This document shows, in pieces, positions 11,247 to 24,059 of a stretch of 64,000 nucleotides of DNA. Made by a program: the position numbers and the translations under genes. The first letter of the stretch is position 1. Each line of letters starts with the position of its first letter. Below the pieces are notes generated by a model. The model did no database searches and was not told where the DNA came from. It saw nothing but the letters and a program-made list of their open reading frames with translations. The stretch spans positions 10,200,597-10,264,596 of the forward strand of contig CM070909.1 in the NCBI GenBank assembly GCA_036417435.1. Direction: 5' to 3'. This stretch comes from Inia geoffrensis. Taxonomy: Eukaryota > Chordata > Mammalia > Artiodactyla > Iniidae.

Positions 11247-11312
11247 TTTCTTTTTCTTCTTTCCTTTTTTTCTTTCTTTCTTCTTTTTCTTTTTCTTTTT
11301 TTTTTTTTTTTT
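11247..11312 (+). repeat. Pyrimidine tract shortly after the RIMKLB stop
   Basis: About 66 bases of nearly pure T with scattered C begin about 40 bases after the stop codon. It is a microsatellite-like (T/C)n tract and probably length-variable. If transcribed, it would be a candidate polypyrimidine-binding-protein site; that role is inference. Confidence 0.6.
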
Positions 11313-11801
11313 AAACCAACTTGCAATGCTGTTCATGGAAAATGCTCAGAAAGATGAGAGAAAATTGAGTAGGATTAGTTAGGAGGGAAGAATGGGGAGA
11401 TAGTCAAGACCTTTGCTACTAAGATGTTACTGACGTTGATTTACAAATCCTACAGATAGAGAGGCAGAAGAGGTGAGATACAGAAAAATGTCATGCTCTC
11501 ATAGTTTTACATTACTCAGAAATGTGTAGGCTCTCAGGCCATGAAGAACATAATATTTTCATGGTCTCTTGCTTTTGTTTTTGTACAGTTGGTACAAATT
11601 TCAGAGTAGTGTACTTAACATTGTGTTGTAATCCGTGAGGAAGACATCTACCTAAATTATAATTTTTTTATACAAATCTGAAAATTCAGCCTATACACTA
11701 TTATCTAGGAGCTTTATGTTCATAGTTATGAAATCTTGAGGAGCTCTGTTATTGACTTTTTCCCCCTTAATTTGGGTGGGAGGGCAACGTGAATGTGACC
11801 C

Positions 11802-11807
11802 AATAAA
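11802..11807 (+). terminator. Candidate proximal RIMKLB poly(A) signal
   Basis: A canonical AATAAA lies about 600 bases after the stop, followed by a T-rich stretch and then GT-rich sequence (gttggcatgtttg), as expected of a cleavage site. It is one of several hexamers in this UTR. Usage cannot be told from sequence. Confidence 0.4.
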
Positions 11808-12297
11808 GATTTTTTTTTAATGATAAAGTTGGCATGTTTGCATGATAAAAGGGAAATGAACAGTATTGCAATGTCTGGCACACAAAATAACATTTACTCC
11901 ATTGTAGATAAAATTGCACTAGTTAAAAATATGTGCATTGACTTGTATTTGTTAGTGTTTTAGCCTTTTTTGAAAGATATATGCTCTGTTAATGTTGCAT
12001 TTTTTTTTTTTAAATACATGCTAGTCTTAACATTCCCTGATCTATGCCTGCATCTTTAACAATGGCCAAAGTGAAGAAAATGCTACCTTTTTTGTTAGCA
12101 AGACACTGACTTGAAACATGTGCATTTAAAGCCTTTTAGTTTTTTCCTTTTTTCTTTTGGTGGTTGGGCATTTAAAGAATAAGGACAAGGAAGAATATTT
12201 TTGGGGGGCATATCAAAGGTCTATAAGTTCCTAAGTATAAAGTTGAACTGATTTCTAATACCAGCGTTATATATCTGCATTTTTCACATTTTAGGAG

Positions 12298-12350
12298 GGT
12301 GTGTGTGTGCGCGTGCGTCTGTGTGCACGCACGTGCACGCTTGCATGTTT
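12298..12350. repeat. Alternating purine-pyrimidine tract
   Basis: A run of GT, GC and CA dinucleotides (gtgtgtgtgtgcgcgtgcgt followed by gtgcacgcacgtgcacgc) lies in the presumed RIMKLB 3' UTR. It has the composition of Z-DNA-prone sequence. Confidence 0.6.
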
Positions 12351-15300
12351 ATGTGCTTTGCTTTTTGTTTACACCAACCAATCAAAAAGGAAAGATTCTA
12401 GAAAATGGAGCATGATGGGAAACAGTTTTTTACTTTAAAAAAAAAAAAAACTGAGTCGTTTTCGTAACTATAATCTACTGGTAGAGGTACTCACCTAAAG
12501 ACATGAGGAGAATAGCTGCTGCTTAGGCTTTTGTGTATATGTATGTTGTTTGCTTTTCTTTGGTTCTAGACTGTTCAGTGTATGATTTATTCCAGGCTAC
12601 ATGCTTTTCCTCTGCTTCTTGCTGTGCATTTTCTCCTATTACACATAGGTTTTGGGTTGGGGTGGACTGACCGTTTTTGTTTGGGGACTTATTTAGCAGT
12701 ATTGAGTCTCTTATAGCCCTACTCTGAAGCCTTCAATATTCTACTCTTTATATTACTTTATTTCTGAATTTATAAAAGCCCCCAAACTGCATATAATATG
12801 AGCCTTTAAACATGGGTAAAACTATCCCAGTGAATGGTTTGGAAGGTGTGTTAAGAAATGGAGATGCACCAGAGTTCAACGTAATTTTTTTAAGCGGCAA
12901 GTTCCATCTCCCTACAATCCTCTGAAGCTTTTTACCCGAGTCCTTTCTTGCCTCTCCAGTGCTTTTTTCCTTCAGATGGACATTAAACATAATTTCTTGG
13001 ACACTACTAGAGAGACTTCGAGGCAATAAGATCAGTATTAACCAGCTCTAACAGAGGTTTGATCATGCTTACTTGTACAGTTTTTCCCCCATTTTAAAAA
13101 AGGAATGTAATAAAACTTGTTTTTTCCATAGAATTAAATAATATTAAAATGGAGTGAAAGGTTGATTGTTGACAAATAGAATAGTACCTCTGATCTGTGC
13201 AGTGTCTCATTTCACCTTAGAAAAAGATACATAAGAGGACTTTCTAATTTATTTTAGTATATTCTTATCTCATCTAAAAGAATTTGACTTGTACAGGATT
13301 ATTGTGTGACATATTGTGGAATATATAAGTACCTCTGGCTCACTTGGTACTTCTTTTACTAAATTACCATACTTTGGAAGATGCACACTATTCGGGATAG
13401 AGAAATAAACAAGGGAGAAGGAATCGCTTAATTAAATCATCATTCATATGTGTGTAGAGACCATCTGGTTGCCACATAGATTATGATACATATACTTTGA
13501 ATAGTTACATATCACATGCATATAGATTAGTGAATTTTAAAACACAAATAGAACACCCTGTCTATTTGATGAAAAACTCAAGGTTTCTGTTGGGTGGGAT
13601 AAGGCACCAGGAAAAATGTAGGTAGCCTTTTAAAAAAATTATCAAATTAACCAAGTACATTAGAAGAAATATCTGAGATTATTTCACTATTAGTTTTACT
13701 CACTGCCCATCTTTTGTGCATTCACACTATGTTAAAACATAGCCTTACCAACCTATTTCTGGATCGTACACTGAATGGACATCTTAGAGTTTAAAACCAT
13801 GAATATCCTCTTGAATTCCTTCAAAAAGTAAGATAAAGAATAAGAGCAAACCATACTGGAAGAACCCAAATAAAACAGCCCAGATATTTAAGTGAAAGTT
13901 AAATATATTTTCATATTGTTGAGTAACTTTCTTAAGATCTTTATTGCTATTATGAGAGGTAAAAATGTGTATCAAATATGTATAGTTGTTATTTTATCAT
14001 GCAAAAATCTGAATTATTGTAAAAGTATTGTACATTGTTAAAATTGTAATTCTGAATTGTATTTAAAAGTAATTCTTTCTGATACTGTTTTTATGTCACC
14101 CATGATGAAAAATGGACTATGTATATACATAAACACACAAATATGAACTATTCCATTTAAAATTTTTAATAGTTATTTTCTTTTGATTGGTCATTTCTGT
14201 TGGCTTTAACTCCACTGAACTTTGAAGTATTTCTGTATATGCTATCAAATAAGAAAATACCTGGGAACATTAGAAAAATCCATCAAGAGACTTGGTTTCA
14301 TCAAGTGCTTTATCAGACTTTTGAAAAGGTATCGAAGGCGTTGAAAGAAGTAATTGACTTTCAAGATCATCTCTCCTTTTTCTCAAGAAGAAAACAAAGG
14401 AAAAAGAAATTCTCTTCATTCAGTGAGTCCCCAGTTTGGGGTCTGGGGCGCTTAGAGACATTGTGAAATCAAATCTTGTGTTACATTTTTCTCCTGGCTC
14501 ACTCTTTTTGAGAAGGTTTATGGGCTATATGGCTGGTGAGACACGATCCCCTCCTAAGAAAATGTAGGTGCTCAGACAGGTAACCTCTGCTGCTACTGTT
14601 TTTATTTGTTTGTTTGTTTGTTTAATTTCTTTTATAATTTGTTTCTGTCGTACTAGGATATTTTTAAATGTAATATATTGCAGGATTTATAACCAGGTTC
14701 ACTGCTTTCTTTCTTTCTTTTTTTTTTCTTAAACAAAACAAAACAAAATTTCATTTAAGATACATTTAGGCGCCTTTGAAGCTTGGATTTTGGAATGTTT
14801 CAGTAGTGGACAGAAATCTGCTGTTGGAATCTTCTAGTCTTCCAGGTTTAATTTGAAATGTTTTTAGTTTTGTTTTGGATTTTTGTGTGGTATTTTATTT
14901 CCTTTATACCAATGCCCTTTTGCCATGCTGTTTTGGGGTGGCTGCCTAACTCTAGTGAAAATTCTTTCTATATTAACGAAAATGTTGTGTTTTAAATTCC
15001 TTAATGTTTTGTATTTTTAAAATTGTTTTTAAAGAAATATTCTAACTGCTTGCACTATTACTGTTCTTTGCCAGCCTTTTCAGGAGACAAAAAAACAAAA
15101 ACAAACAAACAAAAAAATACCCAGAGAAAAAACTTTCCTTCTTCCCCCTTCCTGATGATGAGTGAGAAGTATTGAGAACTTTCGGGGTCAGTGCCCTTCT
15201 AAACTCCCCTTCCCCCAATAATGCAGCTGTAGAATGAATGGTAAATGCAGCGGTTTGGATTCAGGCACAGCCCCAGCCTGCTGGCAGGTAATTTGATTCT

Positions 15301-17973
15301 TTCTCCTTTTTTTCATCCCAAGGCTAACTCTACTTTCTTTTTAAAATTTCCTTTCTTTTATGAACTTTGAAGGCACCAATGGGTTTGTAATATAACTTGG
15401 ATTTCAAAAAACAATGTATAAACGTATCTAGCAAATAATTTGGTTATAGAAAAAGTTTTGGGGGTAAAGTTTGAATTGGTTGGGATGAACCCAGGACTTT
15501 CTTTGGGGATTTGTTTTAGCCATTTAGATATCTCCATTCCTTGCATATATGTCTATAATTATTTCAGAGTGTGACTTTTTTAGCTTTGTTTTTGTTTTGG
15601 GTTTGTATGTTTCTTCCATTGTGCTACTCTGGCTTAAGCTTTTTCAGGGGTTGGTGTTCCGAATACACAGTGAGCTCACAGTATAAAGACATCAATTAGG
15701 AGTTGACAGGTATGGAAAACTAGAGTTTTGAAAAGGTAAAATTAGGTTCTAGGTTATATACATGGTAAAAACTCAACATAGCCTTCAGTTGACCTTAGTA
15801 GTGCTTCTCTCTCTGTGGCTTCACTATAAAAGTGAAAGGTAATGAGACAAAAGGTACTAATAGCATTTCAGTTATTTCAGGAGCAGCGTGATTTCAGAAT
15901 TAATTTTAGCATTTCTGATACACTAATTCTAACAAAGAGATAGATGTCAGCCATTCGAGATTATCATTAAGTAATGGTTTAAATATTGAAAAGTTATAGG
16001 TTTGATCAGATTGGAGGGCATTTCTGAAGCACAAGATCTTGAAGCAGATTAATCAAGCCCATGACAAAGTTAATGGCAGGAACAGGAATACAACTTATCC
16101 ATTTTAATAGCCTTCCTGTTAGTTAATACTACTGTCCTTTCCTGTCTACCCTGGTCCCCCTACCCTTTTCCTCCTTTGTCCTGTCCTTCCCAAAGTTTTA
16201 GTTCTAATATGAGTTATTATCTTTATGGGAGATAATCCTCTTTCTGAGAGGTAGAATTTCAGTGTCAGTAGTCAGGACCTTTTCAAGATATATTTCTCTT
16301 TGGATGTCCTATCCAAGGAGGCTGTAAGTCTAGTAACTCACTAGTTAGGAAATAGGAAATCCTGGCTTGTAATGCTGTTTCTACAGCTGAAGGCATAAAA
16401 TAAGTCATAAACTTGTTTTGTGCTTCAGTTCACTCATATGAGGTAGGGACAGTCATTCCCCTAAGCATCTTAAGATAAAAATATTTATGTCTTGAACTGA
16501 AATTTACCAACAAAGGAATCCTGGCTGCTCTCCTGCAGTAATTTATGACATATGGAAGGATCTTGTTCTCTTGCTGATGAGAATGGCTAGCATTAGCATG
16601 TGTGCACTCTGTGATTGCATGGGATGTGGAGGATTTATGAACCTCCATTCCACTGCCCCCCCTGCCCCCCAAGATCACTGCCATGTTAAAAATGATCTTG
16701 CTTTCAGATTTCACTATATTAGATGGTCCTTATATAGCATATATACCTGGCTGCTACTGTGGGGTTTGGGAACATGGCGGGTGGGGTGAATTGTTGTTGT
16801 TTTAGGTTTCAGTCAGACAGCCATCCCTGTGCCCCAGTTCCCAGAAGCACAGCAGGCCTCTAGGAGCATCCGTGGGAACGGCGCAGTCCTGACATCACCA
16901 ACTCTCCTGCTCAGGCTCATCCCATATACAGAGGTCAAAGGGTGGGGCTTGAGATGGGGGAAGGAATGAGAAAGTAGAAACAATGTCACGGCAGTGCCAC
17001 TGTTGACTAGCCTTTGGTGCTTATGTCAGTGTTTATTTTATTTTTTAAGTTCACAAAATAAGTTTTTATTTTGGGGTAAAGGTAGTGGGAGGGTGGAACA
17101 AAAGCCATTATTACTAGTTCATCATTATCACTAGCTCATTCTTGCATATTGTTCTTTAGTAGCGAGTAAAGAATAAATTTGAAACTTAGACCTCAATAAT
17201 AAAGAGACTGGGAATAGAAACGAATCTCAGGATATTAAAAAACAAAACATTTATGTGGTATTAATTTCCAGTTCTACAACCGCTTTTACCTTTGTCACTC
17301 TCGCTTTTTTGCCCTAATTCTTTTATGTATGTATACAGTTTGAGGAAATGTGCATTTGTGGTCAGTCCTTTTAAAAGGACCTAATGAAATTACTACTTTT
17401 TTGCAAAAAATATACCCATTGCTTATATGGGCATACAAATGCTACCCTATTTTAAATGTAGGTGGCGTATGTGTTCGTGTTTTAATGTATTGAGAGCCAT
17501 TGGGCAATAAGCAGTCCAGAACATGAAAACTCAAGCAGGTAAAGCGCCTAACACCCTTAGTTTCTAGAATTACTTTTAAAAACTCCTTTATTGCTGCATC
17601 TTCCACAAGTCTTTTGGTAGTCTCTGAACTTAAAATTTGGAGGAGTTGACTACCTAGTTAAAATTTTAAGTTATGCATTTATTATTTGTAGGGACAGGTG
17701 AAGAAGGAAAGTAACAGAAAAGGAATGGCTCCTTGAGATGGCAGCTGCTGAGTGTCTAAATCTTTCCAGCTCCCCCCTCCTCCAGCTTAGCATGAACATT
17801 GATCATACGTGTTTTAATCTTCTGTGATTGGGATTTTTGTTGTTTTAACTTGGAGGGGAGGTTTCGGGGAAACAGGAACTTCATACACATGTGAAAATAT
17901 GAAATGTTAAGGAATTTTTGTGTTTAATATGAATAGTAAGCAAGAACTTTTTCTATATACTCTTCTGCTGCAG

Positions 17974-18136
17974 CAGAGAAATAAACTGGTAGGTGGCAGC
18001 AGAAGAAAGAATTCTTCAAATTGATGGCTACTGACAAAATCTGCATAGGAGAAGAGATAGAGCATGACATACCACGACAAGCAAAGGGGGCAAAAATGGA
18101 AACAGGACTACGATCCCTGATCTTGACTCTTAAATG
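17974..18136 (+). other. Exon-like segment A downstream of RIMKLB (unproven)
   Basis: The segment is preceded by a pyrimidine-rich stretch ending in tgctgcag and followed by the strong donor gtaagtt at 18137. An ATG at 18024 opens a frame (MATDKICIGEEIEHDIPRQ...) that stays open to the donor. I recognise no family. GT-AG pairs of this quality arise by chance, so this is a candidate only. It could be an alternative 3' exon of RIMKLB or an exon of an unknown transcript. Confidence 0.25.
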
Positions 18137-18294
18137 GTAAGTTAATTTCAAGAATGTGTTTTCAATATGATACCAGTGTCCTGTAAGTCACTGTGGTGTG
18201 TAATCATGAATGCCTGTAAATTCTTGGCATAGAATGAATTTGTCCTAACTGGGGTACTATCATTCTTTAATTTGGAAAAAAAATGAACAATATG

Positions 18295-18440
18295 TAAAAT
18301 TAGGGATTTCCATTTATTGAGGTATAACTGACAGATAAAATTGTAAGATGATGATTTGATATACATTGTGAAAGAATTATTATCATATCCAGTATGTAGA
18401 CCTTAATGATGGCAAAAATTATGCTATCTCACAGTACATA
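18295..18440 (-). mobile_element. Old L1 3'-end fragment
   Basis: The words ttattgaggtataactgaca and gatgatttgatatac match the antisense L1 3' UTR pattern seen again at 24060, 46180 and 61335. It is the first transposon seen after the RIMKLB stop. Confidence 0.7.
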
Positions 18441-18816
18441 TGATTTTTTTTTTAAAAATCTGCAAGATAAGTGAAATATGCATTGTTAATCATTTTGTAA
18501 AAATGAAAGTGTCCCCTTTTTAGTGTGAGCATTGGGGGGATAACTACAGAAGTATGTAACTTGACAATATTTTGTGGTAAAAACGACCTTTTCTTCTGGC
18601 TGTCTCTTTCCTTTCTAGTCCCATTTCCTTGTCACTGTACCTGCCCATCATCTGCATATTCACCTTTCTGTCTTGCTTGTCTGTCTCTGCCCTTCTCTTG
18701 CTCTTTCTTCAGTTGTGCTTCTGCTTTCCTGGTTTGGTATCTCTCTCTTTAGTCATTCAGTCCCTCGGGATTTTATTTTTCCAATGTTGTCATTTTTTGT
18801 CTCTGCCTACCTATTT

Positions 18817-18819
<3 letters not shown>

Positions 18820-18860
<41 letters not shown>
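18820..18860 (+). repeat. (GT)n microsatellite
   Basis: An uninterrupted run of about 20 GT units within pyrimidine-rich sequence. The open frame through it encodes a Cys-Val repeat and is not a gene. Confidence 0.95.
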
Positions 18861-18861
<1 letters not shown>

Positions 18862-19149
18862 ACCATTTTCATTTGTGTTCTCTCTGGTAAATAGGTCTGT
18901 TTCCTTCCCATCAACAGCTGCCTTCAGACATGTGCATCAGTACCAGTATTTTGATTTTCTACATTTTAGAATTTGAAGAGGCTGAATAAAAGAAATGAAG
19001 TGATATTTTGAAGTCTCTAGATTTAAAGACTGTAATTTTCCATTCTTTTAATAAGTTGCAGACCCGTTTATTCACTCAACTACTTGTTTTACTATAGTAT
19101 CTGTAATAACAGATTGAACTGCTGGCCTACAGAGGCCAACCATAGAAGT

Positions 19150-19320
19150 TTAGAATTTTTAAAGTGGAAAGCTTAGAGGTCATATACTATAGTCTTGGAT
19201 TTACTGGTAAAGAAACTAACGTTCAGAGAAGTTAGTAACTTAACTAAGATTACAGAGCCAGGACTACATCTGAAGTGTCCTAACTGCCAATATGGTGGGT
19301 GCTCTTTGCATTATGTGGCG
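19150..19320 (-). mobile_element. MIR SINE fragment
   Basis: The reverse complement carries the MIR core. On the + strand it shows 'ggtaaagaaactaacgttcagagaagttagtaactt' broken up by substitutions, followed by acagagccagga. Confidence 0.6.
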
Positions 19321-20280
19321 TGAATTCTTCAAAATCTGCTCTAGGGCTGAATAAGTGAAGTGCTCTGCAATGAGACCGCTGTGAGTTAGAAAGAAAGTTG
19401 TAACTGTTTGGGCTTGTGGTTAGGATACTAAGGCAAGCGGTGGGCAGCCATTTTAGGTGGTTTGTATGTAGAATTAATGAGTACATCATTTACAGGGTTT
19501 GAGAATAAAAGTGTCCCTTGTTAAGAGAAGATGCAAAGAGGTTCTTTGCAATTTCTGGTCAAGAGAGAAGAGAAGTGGATCTCTTAGATCTATTATACCA
19601 CTAATCCTCTACCTCTCCTCTGGCCTACCTTTATTTCTATTCTGGATAATGAATCAATCTGCAACAAAGGTAAAACATTATATTCTGAATTTTTTTTTTC
19701 TGACAGGTTAGCAATGGGAAGTAGATAGTTAAATGGACTTACTGTGTATACTTGGAATAAAGGATTTATCGTAACATGAAGCTAGAGTAACTGATATTAT
19801 TGTTTAAATATATGGTGAACTTTTTTTTTTAAAATACTATAAAAAGAAGTCACCTTCTGTTAAAAAGTTGTTTAATGCTAAATACAGTTTTGCATATATT
19901 AGTATGGAACACAAGAATACATGCCTCAGTTAATATGGTTAGAATTTCTAAACTTTTAAAAAGAGTTTTGTCGCAAATTTTGGTTATTATATGGAGATGT
20001 CAGTGCTTTAGAACTGAAAGAAGCTTGAATCTTAATCTGAACCAAAATTTATTGCTCATTATATAATTTTTTGAAAATGTAGTCTTGAGCACTAGAGTAA
20101 GAGCATTTAAGTTTAGTTTTGTTTGTTCAGGCATTTTGCTACAATAACTTTCTGTGATTTTTTTTTTTTAGAAAAAATGTTCTTACCTCAATTTTTTCCT
20201 CTTGGTGCTAAAATAAAACACAATTGTCTATATTATAGGGTTGTCAAGGAGTAATATTGCTGACACATCTTTCATATAAT

Positions 20281-20489
20281 TGTTTTTTTTTTTTTTGGCG
20301 GTACGCGGGCCTCTCACTGCCGCTGCCTCTCCCGTTGCGGAGCACAGGCTCCGGACGCGCAGGCTCAGCAGCCATGGCTCGAGGGTCCGGCCGCTCCGCG
20401 GCATGTGGGATCCTCCCGGACCGGGGCATGAACCCGTGTCCCCTGCATCGGCAGGCGGACTCTCAACCACTGCGCCACCAGGGAAGCCC
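20281..20489 (-). mobile_element. Young CHR-type SINE
   Basis: A full-length antisense copy with an 18-base T run at the left. It is the first CHR SINE seen after the RIMKLB stop, leaving about 9 kb without one. Confidence 0.92.
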
Positions 20490-20729
20490 TGATTGTATTT
20501 TTTAATATGAAATTCAGTGTCTAAAATTGGGTTGATTTTTGTAAAATATAAATTATCTCTATAGTACAGTTTAAATCAGTCACTAGGAAGATATGCTTAC
20601 ATGGATGTCTAACTGAAATAAGTCTCACAAAACTCCAGTGATAAAGACCAAAGTTTTGGCTTTTGTGTTAGCAGCATCTTGAAAAAGTAGATAACATAAT
20701 GGACCTATAAATTGAATTGTTGATTCTAG

Positions 20730-20792
20730 AGAGAAGAAACTTCAGGAAATAGGAATAGTTTCTCCTGAAGAAGAATCAAGTAAATCTGGGAA
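20730..20792 (+). other. Exon-like segment B (unproven)
   Basis: A 63-bp segment between an acceptor-like ttgattctag and a donor-like gtaagg. One frame reads EKKLQEIGIVSPEEESSKSG without a stop. Spliced to segment C it would end three codons later at TGA. No family is recognised and chance is a serious alternative. Confidence 0.22.
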
Positions 20793-21052
20793 GTAAGGCT
20801 GCTCTTTTAAACCTGTTACAGGTTTTAAGCTTTTACTTTTTAATGAATGATATACCTTAGTATACCTTTGTCAGCTGAGATCACCAAGATGAAATGTGGT
20901 AATTACAAAAAGGGTTATGATTCTTTTTGGCAATCTAGACATTTTTGTCACATTAGTTAATTTTCTTATTTCCCTTTTCTTTTTTCTCATCCTAATTATA
21001 AAGACTGTTTAAAACTGTGATTTAAGTGAGCTGTGTGTGTTTCCCCCCCTAG

Positions 21053-21190
21053 GTTGTTTTGATCTCACAGAATGGATGAAGACTGTATGTTTTTTCAAAT
21101 GGAGGATAGAAGTACACAGAACAAGGAAGCAGTAGCTCTAACTGTTTAATTCAATGTGCTTTTCTAAAATAAAAACACCAGAACTGGAAA
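21053..21190 (+). other. Exon-like terminal segment C (unproven)
   Basis: It is preceded by gtgtgtttccccccctag, a good polypyrimidine tract and acceptor, and contains AATAAA at 21168-21173. It would be a plausible terminal exon if a transcript reaches here. The right end is approximate. Confidence 0.25.
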
Positions 21191-22030
21191 TGAAATAGCA
21201 TGGAGTATGGTTTGTTCTTTTGCCAGTTATTTCTGCTCACTCCATTTTGTATGGGTTCACTTCAGTCTGCATATCTAGACTTGATGTCTAGCTCCACATG
21301 GGTCATTCTCTTTTTTTTCTTCACTTTTTGCAAGATTAAACTCCTTGGTTCTTGACAGACTGATCTCTCTATAAAATATTCTGATATGATTACTCCTTTT
21401 GGCACAAAGATAGGCACTAAAATGTGTATTTGGATTTTCTCCTGCCCCTTTCATCTCAGTTTATCTGTCCGTGCTGAATAATTATTGCTGTGTTTTTATC
21501 TCTGAAGAAATGCAGCCTTTTTTCTGTTTCACTCTGACAAGGCTCTAGCACACACTTGTCATAGCATTGCTCACTACATTTTAATCTTGTGACTGGAGAC
21601 CATGTCTGACCTACTTTATTTGAACTGTAGGGGATCTAATAATATACATGTGTATACAGAGGCAACCCTAGTACTTTTGACAAAATAGGCTTTGTAAGAT
21701 TGACAAAATGGGCTTTGTAAGCAGATACTGATACAAATTCTGATTTCATTACTTACTGTTTAAATGGTCTTTGGACAGGTCACCTTCTGCAAGCCATAAA
21801 GGAGTGTTTGTAAAAAAAATGGAAAGAATCGTACCTACTTTCCTAGTCTAATGTGTAAGTATCAGCTAAGCTATAATACATGTATAATTCTTAGCAGATA
21901 GTTGAGCATTTAATAAATACTGTCTTTTAATTCTGTAAATTTTGGTTATTGAAATCTTATTCAAGACCTACCAAATCTTTTTGCATCTCAGAATGGAAGT
22001 CCGTAAGGTTTTCTTTCTTGATTTTCTTTT
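21191..22030. other. Intergenic, no feature recognised
   Basis: AT-rich sequence with a small direct repeat near 21676-21720 (gacaaaataggctttgtaag, then gacaaaatgggctttgtaag). Nothing else was recognised. Confidence 0.5.
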
Positions 22031-22373
22031 TTTAAAAAATTAACTTATTCATTTATTTTTGGTATGTTGGTTCTTTTTTGCTACGTGGGCTTTCACGTGG
22101 GTGGGCGGGGGCTACTCTTCATTGCAGTGCTCAGGCTTCTCATTGTGGTGACTTCTTGTTGTGGAGCACAGCCTCTAGGTGCACAGGCTTCAGTAGTTGT
22201 GGCACTCGGGCTCAGTAGTTGTGTCTCGTGGGCTCTAGAGTGCAGGCTCAGTAGTTGTGGCGCACAGGCTTAGTTGCTCTGTGGCATGTAGGATCTTCCC
22301 GGACCAGGGATCAAACCCAGGTCCCCTGCATTGGCAGGTGGATTCTTAACCACTGCACCACCAGGGAAGTCCA
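22031..22373 (-). mobile_element. Older long CHR-type SINE
   Basis: Antisense copy with the extended body containing repeated 'cagtagttgtggc' units and the inverted tRNA-like head at the right. Near-matching tgattttctttt and tgatttcctttc flank it. Confidence 0.88.
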
Positions 22374-22434
22374 TGATTTCCTTTCAGTTTTCTTATTTAA
22401 GCTCCTTTTAAACTCTTTTGGTTGGATCATTTTA

Positions 22435-22435
<1 letters not shown>

Positions 22436-22490
<55 letters not shown>
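22436..22490 (+). repeat. (GT)n microsatellite
   Basis: About 27 GT units directly after the older SINE. Confidence 0.95.
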
Positions 22491-22492
<2 letters not shown>

Positions 22493-24059
22493 ATTTCTCC
22501 TAATATAGACGGATTATTCCTCATTCCCACATTTCATTGCCTGAGGAATTTTATATTTCTTTAAAAACCCTTTTATCTCATTTTTTTCCAGGTTTTTTCC
22601 CCCCTGTCAGCTCATAGCACATTTCTTTTCTTGCTCCTAAACCGAGAGAATTAAGTAAGGAAAATGCGTACCATGTGCCATAAGGAATAGTTTAGGATAG
22701 TATGACTTGTTTTCCCAAAAATGATTTGAGGACACTTAATATAAATGTATTAAACAGAAGATTGGGATGAAACCAAAATAGAGGAAAAAATAAGGTGAAA
22801 AGAAGGGTTAAAATGCATATGCATGCTATGAGATCCTATACATTTGCTCTGATAGAGGTGGATAGAATTGACAAAGAGTTGAATAAAGTTAGAAAATTCA
22901 TGGTAACCTTAAGATAGAAGCAGATATATTGTACAGGAAAAGCAATGTTTCCTGATCATGAGATGTCCCACAATGCAAATCAATATGACACTAAAATTTA
23001 GTCCACTAAAGTCAGTCCAGTAAGAAGTCTTTTTGATGGTCTGAGCTGATCCCGTGATCAGATTTTCTCGAAGTGTCCTTAGAACCACTTATATCATGAT
23101 CACATGGATTATTTGTTAGGTGCCAGGGTCCTAAACCTGAATTTTTGGGTTGCCAGGAGTCTGCTTTTTGACAAACTCCTCAAGTGACTTATTCATAATA
23201 ATGTTTGAGAATCACTGCCCTAAATCTTGTCAGTGACGGTGACTTTAAGAAACACTGCTCTTTGGAACCAGGGATTTTACTCTCTGAAAGGACAGATTCT
23301 AAGTATTTTAGCCTTTGCCGTCCACATACAGTCTCTTGCTTAAAAAAAAAAAAAATAACCCTTTAAAAATGTAAAAACCATTCTTAGCTCAGTTTATACA
23401 AAACAGGCTGATCCTTACTCTAGAGGAATGGGTGGATTGAATATACCATAGGCAGTGATCCGTGAATTTTACTTCTCTAAATTGGGGCTTTGTTAGCAGT
23501 AGAGTTTGAGGTTATTTGCTGTGATAGGAAAACAGATGTATTGAAATTCTTTGTAATGAACCAAGAATGGTGCTTTGGTAGTTACGAAAGGTGGAAAAGG
23601 TGGAAAAGTTGATATTCTCGTTAAAAGTTAGCGTAAGTAGAAATATCAGGACAGAAGGGTGTACGTTTCTAAAAATATTAAGACACCGAATCCTTCAAAG
23701 TTTTTCAGACTTAAAAGCTCAGTAAATAAGGACTTCAGTACTACAAACAGATGGCCTTAGTGGGTTGTTTAATTTCTTAGTTCTGTACTCAGCTACTAGT
23801 TACACAGGAAGAATCCTTTAAAGGTGAGGGCTTCGTGAAGCAGGCTTCTAGAGGTTGCCTGAGTACTCAGCTATTCCATGATCTTTAAAATGGTACATGG
23901 TATATAAATTTGAGAGATTAAGCCATTGAAATCTATGTTACTGAACGTTGTGTAGAATCAAGAGATGTGGATGGTTTGGGATAATCTCCCCCTCTTGTTT
24001 AGTGATTGTTGTAATTTTAAAAGTTTATTGTTAGAGCTGGAGGCTGTTTGCTTCAGGTT
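22491..24059. other. Intergenic with one hAT-like relic
   Basis: About 23060-23225 resembles MER5-type DNA transposon sequence, ending in tttgagaatcactgcccta. There is an A-run at 23341-23355. No gene was recognised. Confidence 0.45.

Larger units (their letters stand above)
11206..17203 (+). other. RIMKLB: Probable long RIMKLB 3' UTR (end not fixed)
   Basis: After the stop codon there are about 7 kb without any recognisable SINE, LINE or LTR insertion, unlike the introns and the intergenic DNA beyond 18.3 kb. That is the pattern expected of a long conserved AU-rich 3' UTR. AATAAA hexamers occur at 11802-11807, 13109-13114, 17172-17177 and 17198-17203, so several ends are possible. The 17203 boundary is a guess based on the last pair of hexamers. 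Short ORFs here, such as the 88-codon one at 14200, have no recognisable content. Transcript 3'-end reads would fix the real end. Confidence 0.55.

Noticed and set aside
18629..18976. 115-codon Leu/Cys/Val-rich ORF
   Set aside because: It comes from pyrimidine-rich sequence and a GT microsatellite.
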